From NCBI GenBank assembly GCA_017893485.1, contig CM030360.1:7496870-7560869 (forward strand): a DNA stretch of 64,000 bases, written 5' to 3'. Positions 1-12,490 of the stretch are shown here, in pieces (the stretch's first letter is position 1; every line of letters begins with the position of its first letter). Made by a program: the position numbers and the translations under genes. This DNA is from Hemerocallis citrina. Taxonomy: Eukaryota > Streptophyta > Magnoliopsida > Asparagales > Asphodelaceae. The notes under the pieces are model-generated. The model was not told the origin of the DNA. It did no database searches and was given only the letters and a program-made list of their open reading frames with translations.

Positions 1-1757
1 ATTCTATTTTTCGTTGTTTTTGTTAACAAACTATTTTGAAGAACTATGTTATGCATATTATTTTGATCCAATATTTTGATCAGTGCTTCTTTATGATATT
101 AGGGATTACCAAGAATTTTGATGAATTTAATTGATAAGTTTTATGTGATATTTCATGCTCGTCTCTAAAATCTATACATACTGTATTTTGCTCGCTGTTC
201 TGTAAAGAACTCTATTTTCACTATGATTCCTTTGACTGTATGAAAATTGTTTGTGAAATGTGAAAGTTAGTAAATTCTATTTATTTTCATATTCCTTTGG
301 CGGAATCGGATTTCGTTTCACTGGTTGCGAGATATCTTAGTTTTCGTACAGCAGTGTTGGGAATTCCAGATTTGCCAAAGTGTCATTTTTCGATGTTTTC
401 TTATTTTTGATGACTGAACTAATTTTCCTGGAATATTATGAAACTTTATATTTTAATTATAGACATATAGAGGAATACCCCAGATTTTTCCTGAATTTAT
501 TTGAGAAGTTTTGATGCGGTTTTCCTGACTGGGAATTCGTTTTACTGATTTCTGACTGAACATATTTTCTGGATTCAACCCTGTTTTGAGTTATGATGTT
601 GTAAATTACTATATGCTTATTTATACTCGCCGGATTCGTGCAGGGGTCTATTTTCCAGATCCTTTGACGGATCCAGATTTGGATGTTTTTAGTAGCGGGA
701 ATCACTATTTTAGTACAACACTGTCTTGCTGTCCTGAATTAGAAAGCTAGCTGTTTTACCCTGTTATGTGATATCTTGTACCTGTACTTGTTTAACTTGC
801 ACCCTGAACCTGATACATGTTTATACCCTTTTATTCTTGACTTGTTTCGTGACACACACATGCCTGTTTGATATTAATAATAAATAACCAAGCCGGGGTT
901 TAAGGGAAAGATCTAATTGTGGATAATTCAAAAACGTGTACTCGGAAGGGGGTTCGTGTTTCCCACATTTGGAATTTGGTATATGATTTGGATTATTTGT
1001 AATTTGGTATATGATTTGGTTAATTTGGAATTTGGTATATGATTTGGTTAATTTGGAATTTTGTATATGATTTGGATTACTTGTCCCCGAGTATACTGCC
1101 CTCTATGGTCCACTGTGAAATCTAAAGCGAAACTATTGTGTTGTAGCAACCATGTTGTATGGGCGGCATGAAGTGCTACCTAGATAGTAATAACTACAAG
1201 ATTTGACACATGAGACCTGAACTTGATACTTGAACTTGATACATAAGACTTGATACGTGACACTTGGTTACTTGATACTCGATACTTGATACATGTTACA
1301 TGATTACCTGTTTACCTGGATACCTGTTACATGTTTACCTGTTTACTTGATTTCTTGATACTTGATTTATGCCATGTACACTTGACCACCTTACCATGCT
1401 AGTTGTTTACTTGGACATCACACTTATACCATGTTGCTAGTTAGTTTCCCCATGTGCTTGTGTCCTACATTATAAGTGGCCCGTAACTTGCAATTGACGG
1501 GTACTTGTTTTCTCTTTCCTTCTCCTGCAATTGTTAATTGTAGATTTTGGTGACCAGCTGCCCGATGGAGTAGGTGATCTAAAATTCTAGTTGGCTGGAG
1601 CTTTTTTCTATCTTCATTTATTTCATGTTGCTCATTTTGAACATTGTATCTGTTACTTGTATTCTTGTATTTGGTCAATGTGACCCAGGATATTTGTTTT
1701 ATTCAGATCATGACTATTTAAGATTAATATATTTTATTTCAAGTATTTCGTATGACT
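1..1757 (+). repeat. 3' part of a long non-coding LTR-like element (copy 1)
   Basis: Nearly identical to 58933-60690 (offset 58932), so the window opens inside a copy of the element that starts at 56663. No protein-coding signature is visible. It contains short AATTTGGTATATGATTTGG repeats (about 970-1080) and a stretch of degenerate 'acttgatac' repeats (about 1210-1400). The inverse-complement family member at 8270-12770 has TG...CA ends and a 5-bp target duplication, so the family looks like a long LTR. The right edge, near 1757, abuts sequence shared by all four gene copies. Confidence 0.6.
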
Positions 1758-2911
1758 GAGTTATTTTTCCAATAAATAGATTATCTACCAAGTGAAAGGT
1801 AAAACGTTTCTTTTAGTTTTATATATAAAGAACTATTTTGACATGAACTTTTCTAATGAGCCATTTAACAAATAGGGTGAGGAAAAAAGTTACATACCAA
1901 AAAATAGAAACTGTCAATAATGTCGAAGTGACAGTGAGGGTGGGGAGGGTGAGGGTAACGGTTGCGACATCGGCAAGGGTACAAGGGGGGTGAGTACGGA
2001 AAACAGTGGGGAGGCGGCAAGCGGCGAAGAAGGCGCGGTGATGCAACATAGGGCTACGGGGTGCTGGGGGGCTACGGGGCAGCATCGCGGTGGGAAGGCG
2101 CAGCGGGGGCGACAGATCAGTGGGGAGAGAGAGGGATTGCGGTGAAACAGAGAAGAAGATGAACAGTGACAGAGAGCAATAGATGGAGAGGCGTGAGGGA
2201 GAGGAATAGACGGGGAGGCCTCTGAATATTTTGATTTGAGCTACACGTGTGGTGCACGTGTAAATTTGTTGGATTTAATTTATATGTACAATGCAAGCCT
2301 TAATAAATATTTTTTTTAATGTAAAAATTCTGACGTTGTATGGATTGGAACCTTAAACCTCCTTTATATCACTTACGTACGGGCGATGCACGGGTTTGTT
2401 TGGTTACAACCCCCAACTCTCCCATTAAAATAGTAGAGCTTGTAGTAATTTACACGTGCGATGCACGTCTTTATAAATATATTTTCTGGCATCAAACCTA
2501 AGACCTCCTTTATATTAATTATGTATGTGCATTGAACGTATTTGTTTGGTTATAATGCACGTGTTTGTTTGGTGACAAACTCTACTATTAAAATAGTAGA
2601 GATATATCACGTGTTTATTTGGTTAAACAACCCCAACTCTCCCATTAAGAGATTAGAGATCAGAGATTAGAGATTAGAGATAGATAAGTATGGTGAATCC
2701 ATCCATGTGTTACATTAGTCGCCTAAGCACAGTTCTTCCCATTTCTGCGAAACAGAGAATGCACATAATCTACTTGCACAAGTAGTACACAATTTTATTT
2801 TCAATCTAGACAAATAGCTCACAACTTCAACTTACTTTCCCTACATATTTATAACAATAATAATTCTTAAAATTAAAAAAAAAAAGAAAACCAACACTCA
2901 ATCCCAAGTAA
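1758..2911. repeat. 3' flank of gene copy A, Helitron-like mosaic
   Basis: Block shared by all four gene copies (34180-35354, 51600-52764, 60691-61832). It has a G-rich tract (1925-2220), then ACGTG/CACGT hairpin-like motifs typical of Helitron 3' ends. A Helitron-5'-end-like TCTACTATTTTAATGGGAG lies on the minus strand near 2424-2442. A hairpin with 10-bp arms CTCTACTATT/AATAGTAGAG is at 2580-2601. The minus-strand poly(A)-signal-like AATAAA for copy A lies near 2794-2799. No clean element boundaries could be fixed and no gene was seen. Confidence 0.4.
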
Positions 2912-4597
2912 CTAAACAGATGTAGGAAGAACCCCACAGTCATAGTGGACAACAGCAGCTATCTTATGAAACAAAAACTTATAAAACACATGATCCCTTA
3001 GGAACCTAACAGCCCAACCCCGAAGCCCTGTTCCACCTTGTTGCACCCAGCCGGATAAGTACGCGCCGACAATTATGCCGGCAGCCCGCCACCTTCTCTC
3101 CTTCACATAATTCTCTACCCCCTTCTCCACCCCTATCAGACTCATCGCCCTACCACTGGAGGAGCTCAGAGACGGGCCAATGTTCCTTGCTAACACAATT
3201 GCATCCTCTAAAGCACAACATCCGCCTTGGCCGAGGTTGCATTGCGTCGCCAGCCACCGTGACAGTACCTTTATTATTAGGCCCCATGATCACAGCCCAT
3301 GGGCTTCGGAACATAAGAGGAGCCCATGACAACGATGAAGGATCGGAGTTTCGGACAACCTCAAGGTATTCTGTAGGGAATTCCTTGGCTAGGTTGTCTG
3401 TCACTTCTCTTAGGATTAGTGAAGGGTCCCTCCAAAACTCATTTGCCATGTCTTTCTCTGTGTAAAAAAAAACAAAATACAGTAAGGTAACGTTGTTTTT
3501 TTTTTTTTCCATATGAAATGTGAGAGAGAGATTTACCTCTTGGTGTAGAGGGATTGTTCATGAACCAATAGATCTCGTAGTCGTTGAGAGCAGCAAACCC
3601 AGCCCTTTTATCCTGCGAGAGGAACTGGTGAAATCCGCTTTTAAATCCATGAGGTTTGTCGTAAAGGGCCAGTCCTCGCACAGCTGATCGGCCTGAATCA
3701 ATAGGAGCTGCAAGTCTTAGCCATTGAGCCACCACAGAGTGCACTCCGTCGCATCCAATCACTACCTTACATGTACAATTAAGAGAGTGAAATTAATTGA
3801 ACTGATAACATATAAATATATATAGTATGTGTGTCTTAATTCTTATAGGTTCCTTTGCTCTGATAATTGTTCCGTCGTCTAGATGCAGATCAGTAACAGT
3901 CGACGAATCATTCAAGACAACACTCTTGATGGATGATAATTTCGAAGAAAAGCGAATGGCATCAGGCTTCAGTTCTTCAGCCAGTGCTTCTAATAATGCC
4001 TTTCTGTGCACCGCTCGCAGTGCAGTCTCTTTCTGCATCCCTTTCCCTTCCCCTTCCCCTTCCCTTTTTGTGATCAAATTCAATTACAAGTTATTACTAG
4101 TAATTTGGAAAACAAAAGGTAGAGCTTGTGCTTCATTGACTCACGATCAGAATAGCAAGCAGCAGAAACGCCGAACAAGAAATACCTGTTTTGGCCGAAA
4201 CTCAGCGGAATCTTCTCCCCTGTATTAAGATTCGTCACCCTGCCTCTGGAATCAATCATAAATATAATAATAAAAATGAGAAGGACTTACCAAAATCCTG
4301 CTTCCTAATAAAACAGTATCAAAATTTTCATTATTAAAAGAAACAAACAAACAAAGAAAGAATATCTTCTGACCTTTGCAAGGCAGGGTATACTGAGGTG
4401 AGCTTGTGGGCAACCCCAAGTGCGTCAAGAGCGCGCCTCCCGTTGGGTGCAATACCAATGGCGGTGCCAGTGGTTCGCAGTTCCTCTGCTCTTTCGAGCA
4501 CTACTAGGCTTTCTACTCCTTGCTTCTTCAGTGCCAAAGCAATGGCCAATCCTGCTATTCCTGCTCCCACAATCACTACATCTTGCTCCTCCATCAT
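2912..4597 (-). pseudogene. FAD-dependent monooxygenase, copy A (broken)
   Basis: Same five-exon gene as copy C: exons 4374-4597, 4186-4245, 3853-4063, 3537-3765 and 2912-3457. The FAD-binding GAGIAG motif in exon 1 and the CDG motif in exon 4 are intact. There are two lesions. A 14-bp deletion near 3235 removes the M-T-P-D-L part of the conserved GDAMHPMTPDLGQG motif and shifts the frame. The exon 3 donor has changed from GT to GA (plus-strand 3851-3852, tc instead of ac). Either one should abolish function. Exon 4 and exon 1 variants match copy B, whereas the C-terminal KFLFHK variant matches copy D. The upstream TATA motif TATAAAT is at 4657-4663. The family call is strong; the substrate is unknown. 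Confidence 0.88.
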
Positions 4598-4989
4598 TAT
4601 GTTCTTCTGAGTTCTGCTCGTAATTGCTTGAGCTTGATTGCCTGCTTTTCGCCTTCATTTATAGTTGAGTGATCTTCTAGCTAGCAATTAGTAAACGTTG
4701 ACGATGGCTCGAGAAGGCCATCACGTTTTTGACGGAGATTACATGCGTGGAATTTGGTTTAGTCTTTTAGATGACTTACCCAAGGCAAGATTGTCAACAA
4801 CAAATACAATTATCTTCATTGTTATAATAAGAGAATTGGAATTATATAATTTATGAACAAACCTATTTAAATTATGCTCAACCCCAGATGCAAGCGCTTT
4901 AGGAGTATAGTTGTAAGCCTCTTTTTGCTAGTAAGCAAATGATCGAGAGTTTAAATCCTACTTGTGTCAATTTCTTCTTATAATGTCAG

Positions 4990-5566
4990 TGATATGGCTA
5001 AAAATGGGGTTAAATCGGAACCGTTTAAATTGGGCACAAATCTTAATACTTCAGAGGCAAGATGGTAATTTCACCTACAGACAGGTCCGAATTGGAAACC
5101 GGGTCTCTCCTCTTGGACCCGCTGACCCATGAACGGACCTGTTCAACTGAGAACATGTCACTACCCGTTAAGGACCAGGCCAACAGGATGGGAGAAATCC
5201 TGACTCGTCCTTATCTGCTGGAAGGTGGTTGTAACTACTTCTATCCAGTCACACCGGAAAGTAGGGATTCACTCTTATCCTGAAGCAGATCCCCACGGCG
5301 ACTATAAATACCCGCTACCTCCTGCCGTTACAAGATGATCACTCTTTATCTACCTAAGCTCTTTCCCCTTTCTTTACTGAGTACTGACAAGAGCGTCGGA
5401 AGGTTCCTTGCAGGGATCCATCCCAGTGTTTCGAACATTTGTGCAGGTCCACGGGAGCACCAGGGAGTCACCTTGTCAACAAGGAAGAAGTCAGGTTCCG
5501 CCCGTTCGAGTTCCAACGAATTCACAAATTCTGTCTATTGCCTCCACACCAAATTCAGCGGCAACA
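4990..5566. mobile_element. solo LTR (577 bp) upstream of gene copy A
   Basis: Begins TGATATGGCT and ends GGCAACA, i.e. TG...CA termini, flanked by gtcag (4985-4989) and atcag (5567-5571), a 5-bp target duplication with one mismatch. The corresponding place upstream of copy C (near 55040) reads straight through without it, so that is an empty site. It contains a TATA-like ctataaata near 5300. No coding region is present; the small ORF in it is not recognisable. Whether the family is Gypsy or Copia was not determined. Confidence 0.75.
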
Positions 5567-5610
5567 ATCAGCGACATGCACGCTTAGAAAATAAATTTAA
5601 AACTGTATAT

Positions 5611-5752
5611 GGGTCTGTTTGGTTTGTTGTTTTTTTCTTTTTTTTGTTTTCCAAAACCCCAAAACCCGTTTGGTTAGGTTGTTTTGTGAAAACAGTTTTC
5701 ACAAAACTCCACTTCAACTATTTTCTGTTTTTTCACATCCTCTCTCTAAATA

Positions 5753-5794
<42 letters not shown>

Positions 5795-6294
5795 AAATGT
5801 TAAATTATTACAGTTATTTTTAATATATATATATATATATATATACTATTATTATAATATGTATTATTATTTCATATATACTATTTTATATATACTATTA
5901 TAATATTCTATTATTATTATTATATATATTCTTATTATTATATATTACTATTATATATTATTATATATATTATTATATAATTTTTTATTATGATAATAAA
6001 TTATTTAATAAATTATTATAATATATTATTATTACATATATATTATTATAATTATTATATGTTATTCTACATATGTATATAATTAAATATGTTTATTATA
6101 ATAAATTATCTTATATTATTATATAATATACAATTATTATAATATATTATTATTTTATATATAATATTATTATATTATATTACTATTATATATATTATTA
6201 TTATATATATTATTATTATTACATATTACTATTATATATTATTATATATATTAATATATAATATATTACTATTATATATTATTATATAATATAC

Positions 6295-6333
<39 letters not shown>

Positions 6334-7055
6334 ATAACATATAATAATTATAATAATACTATTTATTACATATATATTATTATAATTATTATATGTTATT
6401 ATATATATGTATATAATAAATTATTTCATATTATTACATAATATACAATTATTATAATATATTATTATTTTATATACTATTTTATATATACTATTATTAT
6501 ATTATATTATTATTATATATATTATTATTTTATATACTATTTTATATATACTATTATTAAATTATTATTATTATTTTATATATACTATTTTATATATACT
6601 TTATAATAATCTATTATTATTATAATATATATTATTATTATTATATATTACTACTATATATTATTATATATATTATTTTATAATTTATTATTATCATAAT
6701 AAATTGCTTAATATATAATTTGAATATATTATTATTACATATATATTATTATAATTATTATATATTATTATATATATGTATATTATTAAATACGTTTATT
6801 ATAATAAAATATTTTATATTATTATATATCAGTATGTATGTATATGTTTACAACATGTATGTATCAGAGTATATATACTGTATACAGTATATACATACAA
6901 CCAAACCTATACATACATTATACTCTCATTTTCAAAAAACTGTTTTAATAAAAAAATTATTACAAAACAGCTTTTACACTCTCATTTTCAGAAAACTGTT
7001 CTCAGAAAACTCTTTTCAGAAAACTGTTTTCAAAACAACAAACCAAACGCAACCC
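5611..7055. mobile_element. AT-rich TIR element (MITE-like, 1.45 kb)
   Basis: Starts GGGTCTGTTTGGTTTGTTG and ends with the imperfect inverse CAACAAACCAAACGCAACCC, a terminal inverted repeat of about 23 bp that continues as homopurine/pyrimidine-rich arms. The interior from about 5747 to 6890 is almost pure A and T, with a (TTA)n microsatellite (5755-5792), a (TA)n run (about 5822-5845) and internally repeated TATTATTA-rich blocks. No convincing target duplication was found. The TIR resembles GGGTCTGTTTGG-type MITEs; superfamily not assigned. Short ORFs here are low-complexity artefacts. Confidence 0.6.
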
Positions 7056-7254
7056 TAGGTGTATGATATTTCCTCCCAAAATATAACTTACTTTAGGTGT
7101 ATGAGACAAATGTCTTGTCATTTTTTAATGTTCAACAAGTGCTTTTTTAAATAAAATTTTTAATTTTACCCTTATCTTTTTTTTATTATAAATTGAGTAA
7201 TATGAAAATTATAAAGGAGGGTAAATTTAATATTTTATAATTGATAGTTTATAC
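7056..7254. other. AT-rich unique spacer
   Basis: Nothing recognisable: no ORF, no terminal repeat and no match elsewhere in the window. Confidence 0.4.
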
Positions 7255-7522
7255 CATGAAGAGATAGTCACACGATAGGAGTCAAGCAATCTAATTTGGA
7301 GAGCAAGTTGGGATTAAATATATTCACCAAGACCTCGATCCATCTGCTATTGTCCATTATTTGCGGTCGATTGCCCCATGTGGCAGTCGATCGTACCCTG
7401 ATATTGAGTCTAATACAGCCTGAATAGTAACTCCTCATGCCTCTAATCTTCACTTCAAACTTCTTCTCGTTTTACCGTCTTCTCTTCACAATGAACCTGG
7501 TATGCAAGACATAAATCCAACA
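7255..7522 (-). repeat. partial 3' LTR of an old Copia element (family 2)
   Basis: On the minus strand the LTR starts TGTTGGATTTATGTC (from 7522) directly after a purine-rich AAGGTGGAGAT tract (about 7523-7535), the usual Copia PPT/LTR junction. It resembles 13552-14127, the 5' LTR of the same element, including the shared 'gtcgac'-type motifs. The far end is truncated or diverged. Confidence 0.6.
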
Positions 7523-8269
7523 ATCTCCACCTTGAATTGCATACTCATGCTTCAAGACCTGTGTGATTAATTGTCTTTAGACTCTTCTCTTTCCCCTCAT
7601 GCAAACAACACGATTCAGTGCATTCTTCTGCTAGTCAAATTTACCTCCACCTGTTTTTTCTTCAATCGTATGTCCCCTTAAAGACATACCACAATAGGCA
7701 TCAACACAGAGGTGTCACCTTCCGTACGAACAGCACCTACCTTGAAGCATCCTCCACCTCCCGACGATATTCTAATGTCGTGATCTTGCTTCGTTTATTC
7801 TATTGGTGGAAAACTAGATAATATTTTAGAAACGTTGGGCTTAGAAATACTTGGCCAAAATTTTTCGTTCCCACAATCTTTGTACAGGTGGTGTTGAACA
7901 CCTTTCATTCCCTTTATCACCTTATGACGACATTGCCAAACTGATAGAATTCTATCTGGAGCAGTATACATACAACCCCGTTCTTCAAGAATTCCCAAGG
8001 ATATCAGGTAACAAAGGTATATGCATGACCTTCTCTAGTATGAATCCTTTTCGATCTGGCATATCCAACTCAGTTGTTACATCACACACTATTTTACAAA
8101 TCTCACTACTCTCGTTTTCACACAACAACATAGTATAGAGTTGAAAATATCTCCTCGCGGAGTAAATTTGAGAAGAACTACCCGAATCGAGAAACCAGTC
8201 AGAATCCAAATGTAAAGAACTTGAAACAAGAAGACAGACGGATTTATCAGCTAATTCAGCGGCACTTAC
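7523..8269 (-). pseudogene. Copia family-2 protease / GAG-pre-integrase remnant
   Basis: Minus-strand translation of about 7985-8230 shows the retrotransposon aspartic protease core WFLDSGSSS and the following region. About 7830-7998 continues with a GAG-pre-integrase-like stretch (MGILEERGCMYTA...). The frame is broken and nothing recognisable as integrase or reverse transcriptase follows, so this is a relic. It is the continuation of the gag relic at 12776-13551, from which it was separated by the 8270-12770 insertion. A paralogue without that insertion is at 45900-47104. Confidence 0.7.
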
Positions 8270-10599
8270 TGTCACGTTCTGCTTCCCAAAAACATAGAAT
8301 ACGAGTGCGTGACGAAGCCCAGCGAATGATTTTATCATCCATAAGCTGTAGGATCGACTCAACATCACAACAAGAATATAACAAGTATACACAACCACGC
8401 ATGCATAAATAATTTATTAAGAAACAGAAAATAATTGAACAATAATAATATCCAAATAGTTTTCAATGTCTGGATCAAAGATAAAACTTGGAAACAAAAG
8501 CCCGTTACAAGTCTTAAGTAGCAAGAAAATAAATAACACAAGAAAATAAATAATTTAAGCATGTCCTTCCTCCAATTGAAGCCTAGAATCTCTGCTCACC
8601 AATTCCAGCAGGCAACACGTCTCCAAAGTCTAGAATATAAAAAGGAGAAAATAGAGAAAATAAGATAAATGCCCCTAGTGCAAGTTAGGGCCGCAAATAG
8701 TAAAAATAAGTACAAGCAATATGGAACAAGATTTAGAACCAAGAATGTAATAGGAATGCAACAAGTAGTGGGGATTCAAGAAATTGACTAGTAAAAAAAC
8801 AACTCGAGCGACAAGGTAAGGTAATGACTACTAATAATAGAACCAGTGGCTAGTGGACATGTAATTGTAATAAGTATCAGGTAGCAAGTATCATGTGCAA
8901 GTGTCGAGTATCAAGTAATAAGTCTAACGTGTTAAGTTGTCAAGTACAAGTATCAAGTAGAAAGTGTCGAGTATTATGCTCAAGTATCAAGTTCCATGTA
9001 TCAAGTCATCAAGTAACAAGTCTCAAGTAAGGTATCAAGTGTGTACAAGTGACAAGTTATTCTTAAGTCTAATGTTTAATTCTATCTGGGTAGCATTTCA
9101 TGCATCCATACTTTTACTACATGGTTGCTACAATCAACGCAATTTCGTTTAGGCCTAGTGGTGGATTTTAAAGGGCAGTGTACTCAGGCATCAAGTATCA
9201 TGCAAACACGGTTCATGAATTGGAAAATAAATAACAAGTTCACGAAACAAGTTTGCGAATCCACTAATAAGCTGAAGAACCGCATAGTGGGTTCATGAAT
9301 CAAACAAATTCATGAGCCAAGTAATGGCTCCATAAATCGATCAAGATACAACAAGTTCATGAACCAAGTATTGGGAAATACGGGCCCCCTTCCGAGTACA
9401 CTTACCTATAATGTCTACTACTATGGCATTTTCCTTAAACCTCGGCTTATTATTTATTATTATCATCAAGCAAGCATGAAAGTGTGCGAAACATGTCAAG
9501 CAAACATGATCAAGTACATGGGACAAGTCTAGGCTAGGTAGGATATATGTTCGAGGGTCAAAACAAAACAAAATATCAAGAACAACGAAAATCTCAACTC
9601 TGGACAGCATGATGTTGCTGTACCAAAACTGCGATTCACATTGCTACAAGATGGCAAAAGTGGATCCGTCAGGAGGTCTAGAAATTAGTCTCCTGCCCGG
9701 TTCCAACGCATATAATTAAGGTACATAAAAGTTGTGGTAACATGTGTCAAAACAGCAAACTATACAACTTTTGTGTTCAGCCAGAATTTGTGAATCCGAG
9801 TTTGTATATATGAAACAAGGTTGAAACATTATTAATTAATTCTGAGAAAATTAGGGAATGTTCTCTACGGTGTCCAACAATAGCATGAAAATTTTCAAGT
9901 CAATTACTAACTGGTAGCATAGTTAAAAATAATTGCAAACTAAAGAGGTGCAGCAGTTTTTATGAATTTGCGACTACCGACACAGCAGCAGTAAAACTGA
10001 GATATCCGCTAGACCGTAATTCGGAATTCAAAAATTCTGGATGTTATTGACATCTAGATACTTAGAGCTACATTTTATATTCAGGGCTCAAGTTCATATT
10101 TTGGTTTTATAGGGGTCGAAACAGCAAGTAAAGATAAAAACAACAGCAAGTGTAGGTTTCTTTCATATACATGTTGCATGATAAATGACTATTATGAGTC
10201 TAGATTAGCATGTGATACAAAAAGGATGTAGTGCCAAATCATCAGGTAACATCTATTTCTCAACTCACGGGAATGCAAGATCATCACATACATGATACAA
10301 CTCACATCTACAAGTCTAGGATTTCTTAGTTTCATGTGTTCAAGTAACTGGGAGATAAAATGAGTCCAACCAGTTTGTATAATAAATCAACGAAGGATTG
10401 TGACTTAAGATTATGGAATTGATGATGAATGACTTAAGATCAACAATGATGATACAAAGAGAAGTCACAACTATTATCTATTTGCAGTATTTTCAAATTG
10501 AACGCTTGTACAAGAACAAAAATTTGTACAAGAAGAATATTTGCCTTTAGAACGACGATTAGATCCGATAATTTGAGAATAACGGGATTGGAATTCCGG

Positions 10600-11160
10600 C
10601 GACACGGCGAGAAGCAACGATCACAATGATCACGATCGGGCACGGATCACGATGATCAAGATGGTGATCAAGATGAAGATCAAGCGAATCCAACGGCCGA
10701 GATCGAACTTACATAAAACATTTAAGAATTAGAAGAGTACCAAAAGAGTAAATTTACCATGATTGACAACTTGATGAATGAAAAAAAAAGTGGATCAAAT
10801 GATTTACTCACCAAGTAAAAGACGAACGAGATGATCGAGACGATCGAGGGTCGAGATCAAGTGTGATCGATCGATCGGCTGAGATCGAAGATCAAGATCA
10901 AGATCAAGATGATGAACACGATCGCAATGATCAAAAGAGATCCGACAGTCGAGATTAAGATCTTGATGATGATGATGATGATGGTGATGCGATCAATGGC
11001 TGAGATCAACGTGATCAAGACCAGATCAACGGATGGCTGCGATCAAAGGGAGATTGATGATGAAGATCATTATCGCGATCACGATGGCGATCGGACGACC
11101 ACCAATCAAAGGAGATCAAGATCATGATGTTTAGGATCGGACGGCTGAGGATCCACCATG
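10600..11160. repeat. GATC-dense low-complexity tract
   Basis: Dozens of 'gatca/gatcg' units (for example gatcaagatcaagatcaag near 10889) with gatgatgatg runs, inside the long LTR-like element. Apparent ORFs across it are repeat-driven. Confidence 0.7.
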
Positions 11161-11903
11161 ATCAAGATGCAATGGATCAAGTTGGCAACTTATGGTGCTT
11201 TGGCTCGTGGCAGCGGATGGCAGGGTGGCTCGGGGCGAGGCTGATGGCGGCGGCTAGAGGGACCGGCGGCACTGTGGTGTCGCGACATCGGGGTGCTTGC
11301 TACATCGCGACTAGTTGGAGAAGCCAGGGCAGCGCTGCAGCCAGCCGGGAGGAGCACAGGGTGTGCTGTGCTGCTGCACGTTTGCATCGGGGAAACACAG
11401 CGAGGGGGGAACAGGCCGGGGTCGCTGGCTGTTGTCGCGGCGTCAGAGGGCGGTGCGAGACAGCGGGGGTGAAGCGGGAGACTGAGGAGGTGCAGGGGAC
11501 TGCGGTGGGTGCTGCAGGGGATGAAGGTGAAGAGGAGAGGGACGGGGCGAAGCTGGAGGTGGGGGTGAACGGGGTGAGGGAGAGAGATGAGCGGGGGGAA
11601 GATGAAGGGGTGTTGGCGGTTGAGTGTATTAGGGCTGAACAATAGTATAAGTTATAAGGGTTAGGGTTAATTAAATGGGTTTAAGTAAATGGGTATGGGT
11701 ATTTGATTTAAAAATCCAATAGGGTATAATAAAATATCCAATAAGAAATAAAAAGGGTTATGGGTTTTTAAATCCACTAGGAAAATCATAGGGTTTTAGA
11801 TAATAATAAATCAATAATAATACCATGGTATAAATAAATCAAACAGTATACAAAATCCAATAAGAAAAATAAAATAACTAATATGATATAATTTATGGAA
11901 TAA

Positions 11904-12490
11904 CTAGATTTGCCCGTGGACACGTGCCTACAGCACGTTTTCGGGATGATACAACACACGAAAAGCCCTGTAAATAGTAAAACAACAATTATGTAGTTCA
12001 AGTTTGAATAGTATGACAATAATTAGTTGTAAATAAAAGTCCATGTTTCTATTAGTATATGTTGAAAAATAATTATAAATGAGGGTGTAAAATCCAACTT
12101 CTTGGAATTTTAAGGATGGAAAATGATGAAATTTAACTGTTGAAGAGATATTTGCTATTTTCAATATAACATGTGCAATAAAAAAGCATAAAAATTCTGA
12201 GAATATTACAAACCTGAAATCTTAAAATCTAAATTTCTAAGTAAGTTAAGAAAGAATGGGAGAGAGAGGGAGAGAGAGAAAGAGAGAAATATGAAAAAGT
12301 GATGAGAAAAGAGAAATATAGTAATAAAGTAATGAGTTTTTTAATTTGGGGGGGGGGGGGGGAATTTAATTTTGGGGTTTGAAGTTTTGGGCAGGAAAAT
12401 ATGTTTTGTGAGAATCAATGTAGACCACTGGTTTTAGGGAAGATTGAATGAAAGCCACTTGATATCTTTCTTTGTAATTTATTATATAGA
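11904..12490 (-). mobile_element. non-autonomous Helitron (587 bp)
   Basis: On the minus strand it begins TCTATATAATAAATTACAAA and ends in CTAG. A hairpin-forming GTGC...GCAC lies shortly before the end. It is inserted between A and T (12491/11903). The start closely matches that of the element at 57624-58083, including the CAAGTGGC stretch. No coding content; there is a G-run near 12350-12361. Confidence 0.8.

Noticed and set aside
970..1400. CRISPR-like or satellite array of tatatgatttgg and acttgatac repeats.
   Set aside because: Units are degenerate and without regular spacers, in plant LTR DNA; simple slippage repeats.
3827..4228. 133-aa plus-strand ORF opposite the monooxygenase (also 53695-54096).
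   Set aside because: It is the antisense of exons 2-3 and intron, with no independent support.
5335..5903. 162-aa and 94-aa plus-strand ORFs.
   Set aside because: They run from a solo LTR into a (TTA)n microsatellite; the Leu/Ile repeats are slippage products.
11124..11645. 173-aa plus-strand and 150-aa minus-strand ORFs in the GC-rich block.
   Set aside because: Overlapping open frames caused by GC-rich, stop-poor DNA within a non-coding LTR; no domain and low-complexity composition.
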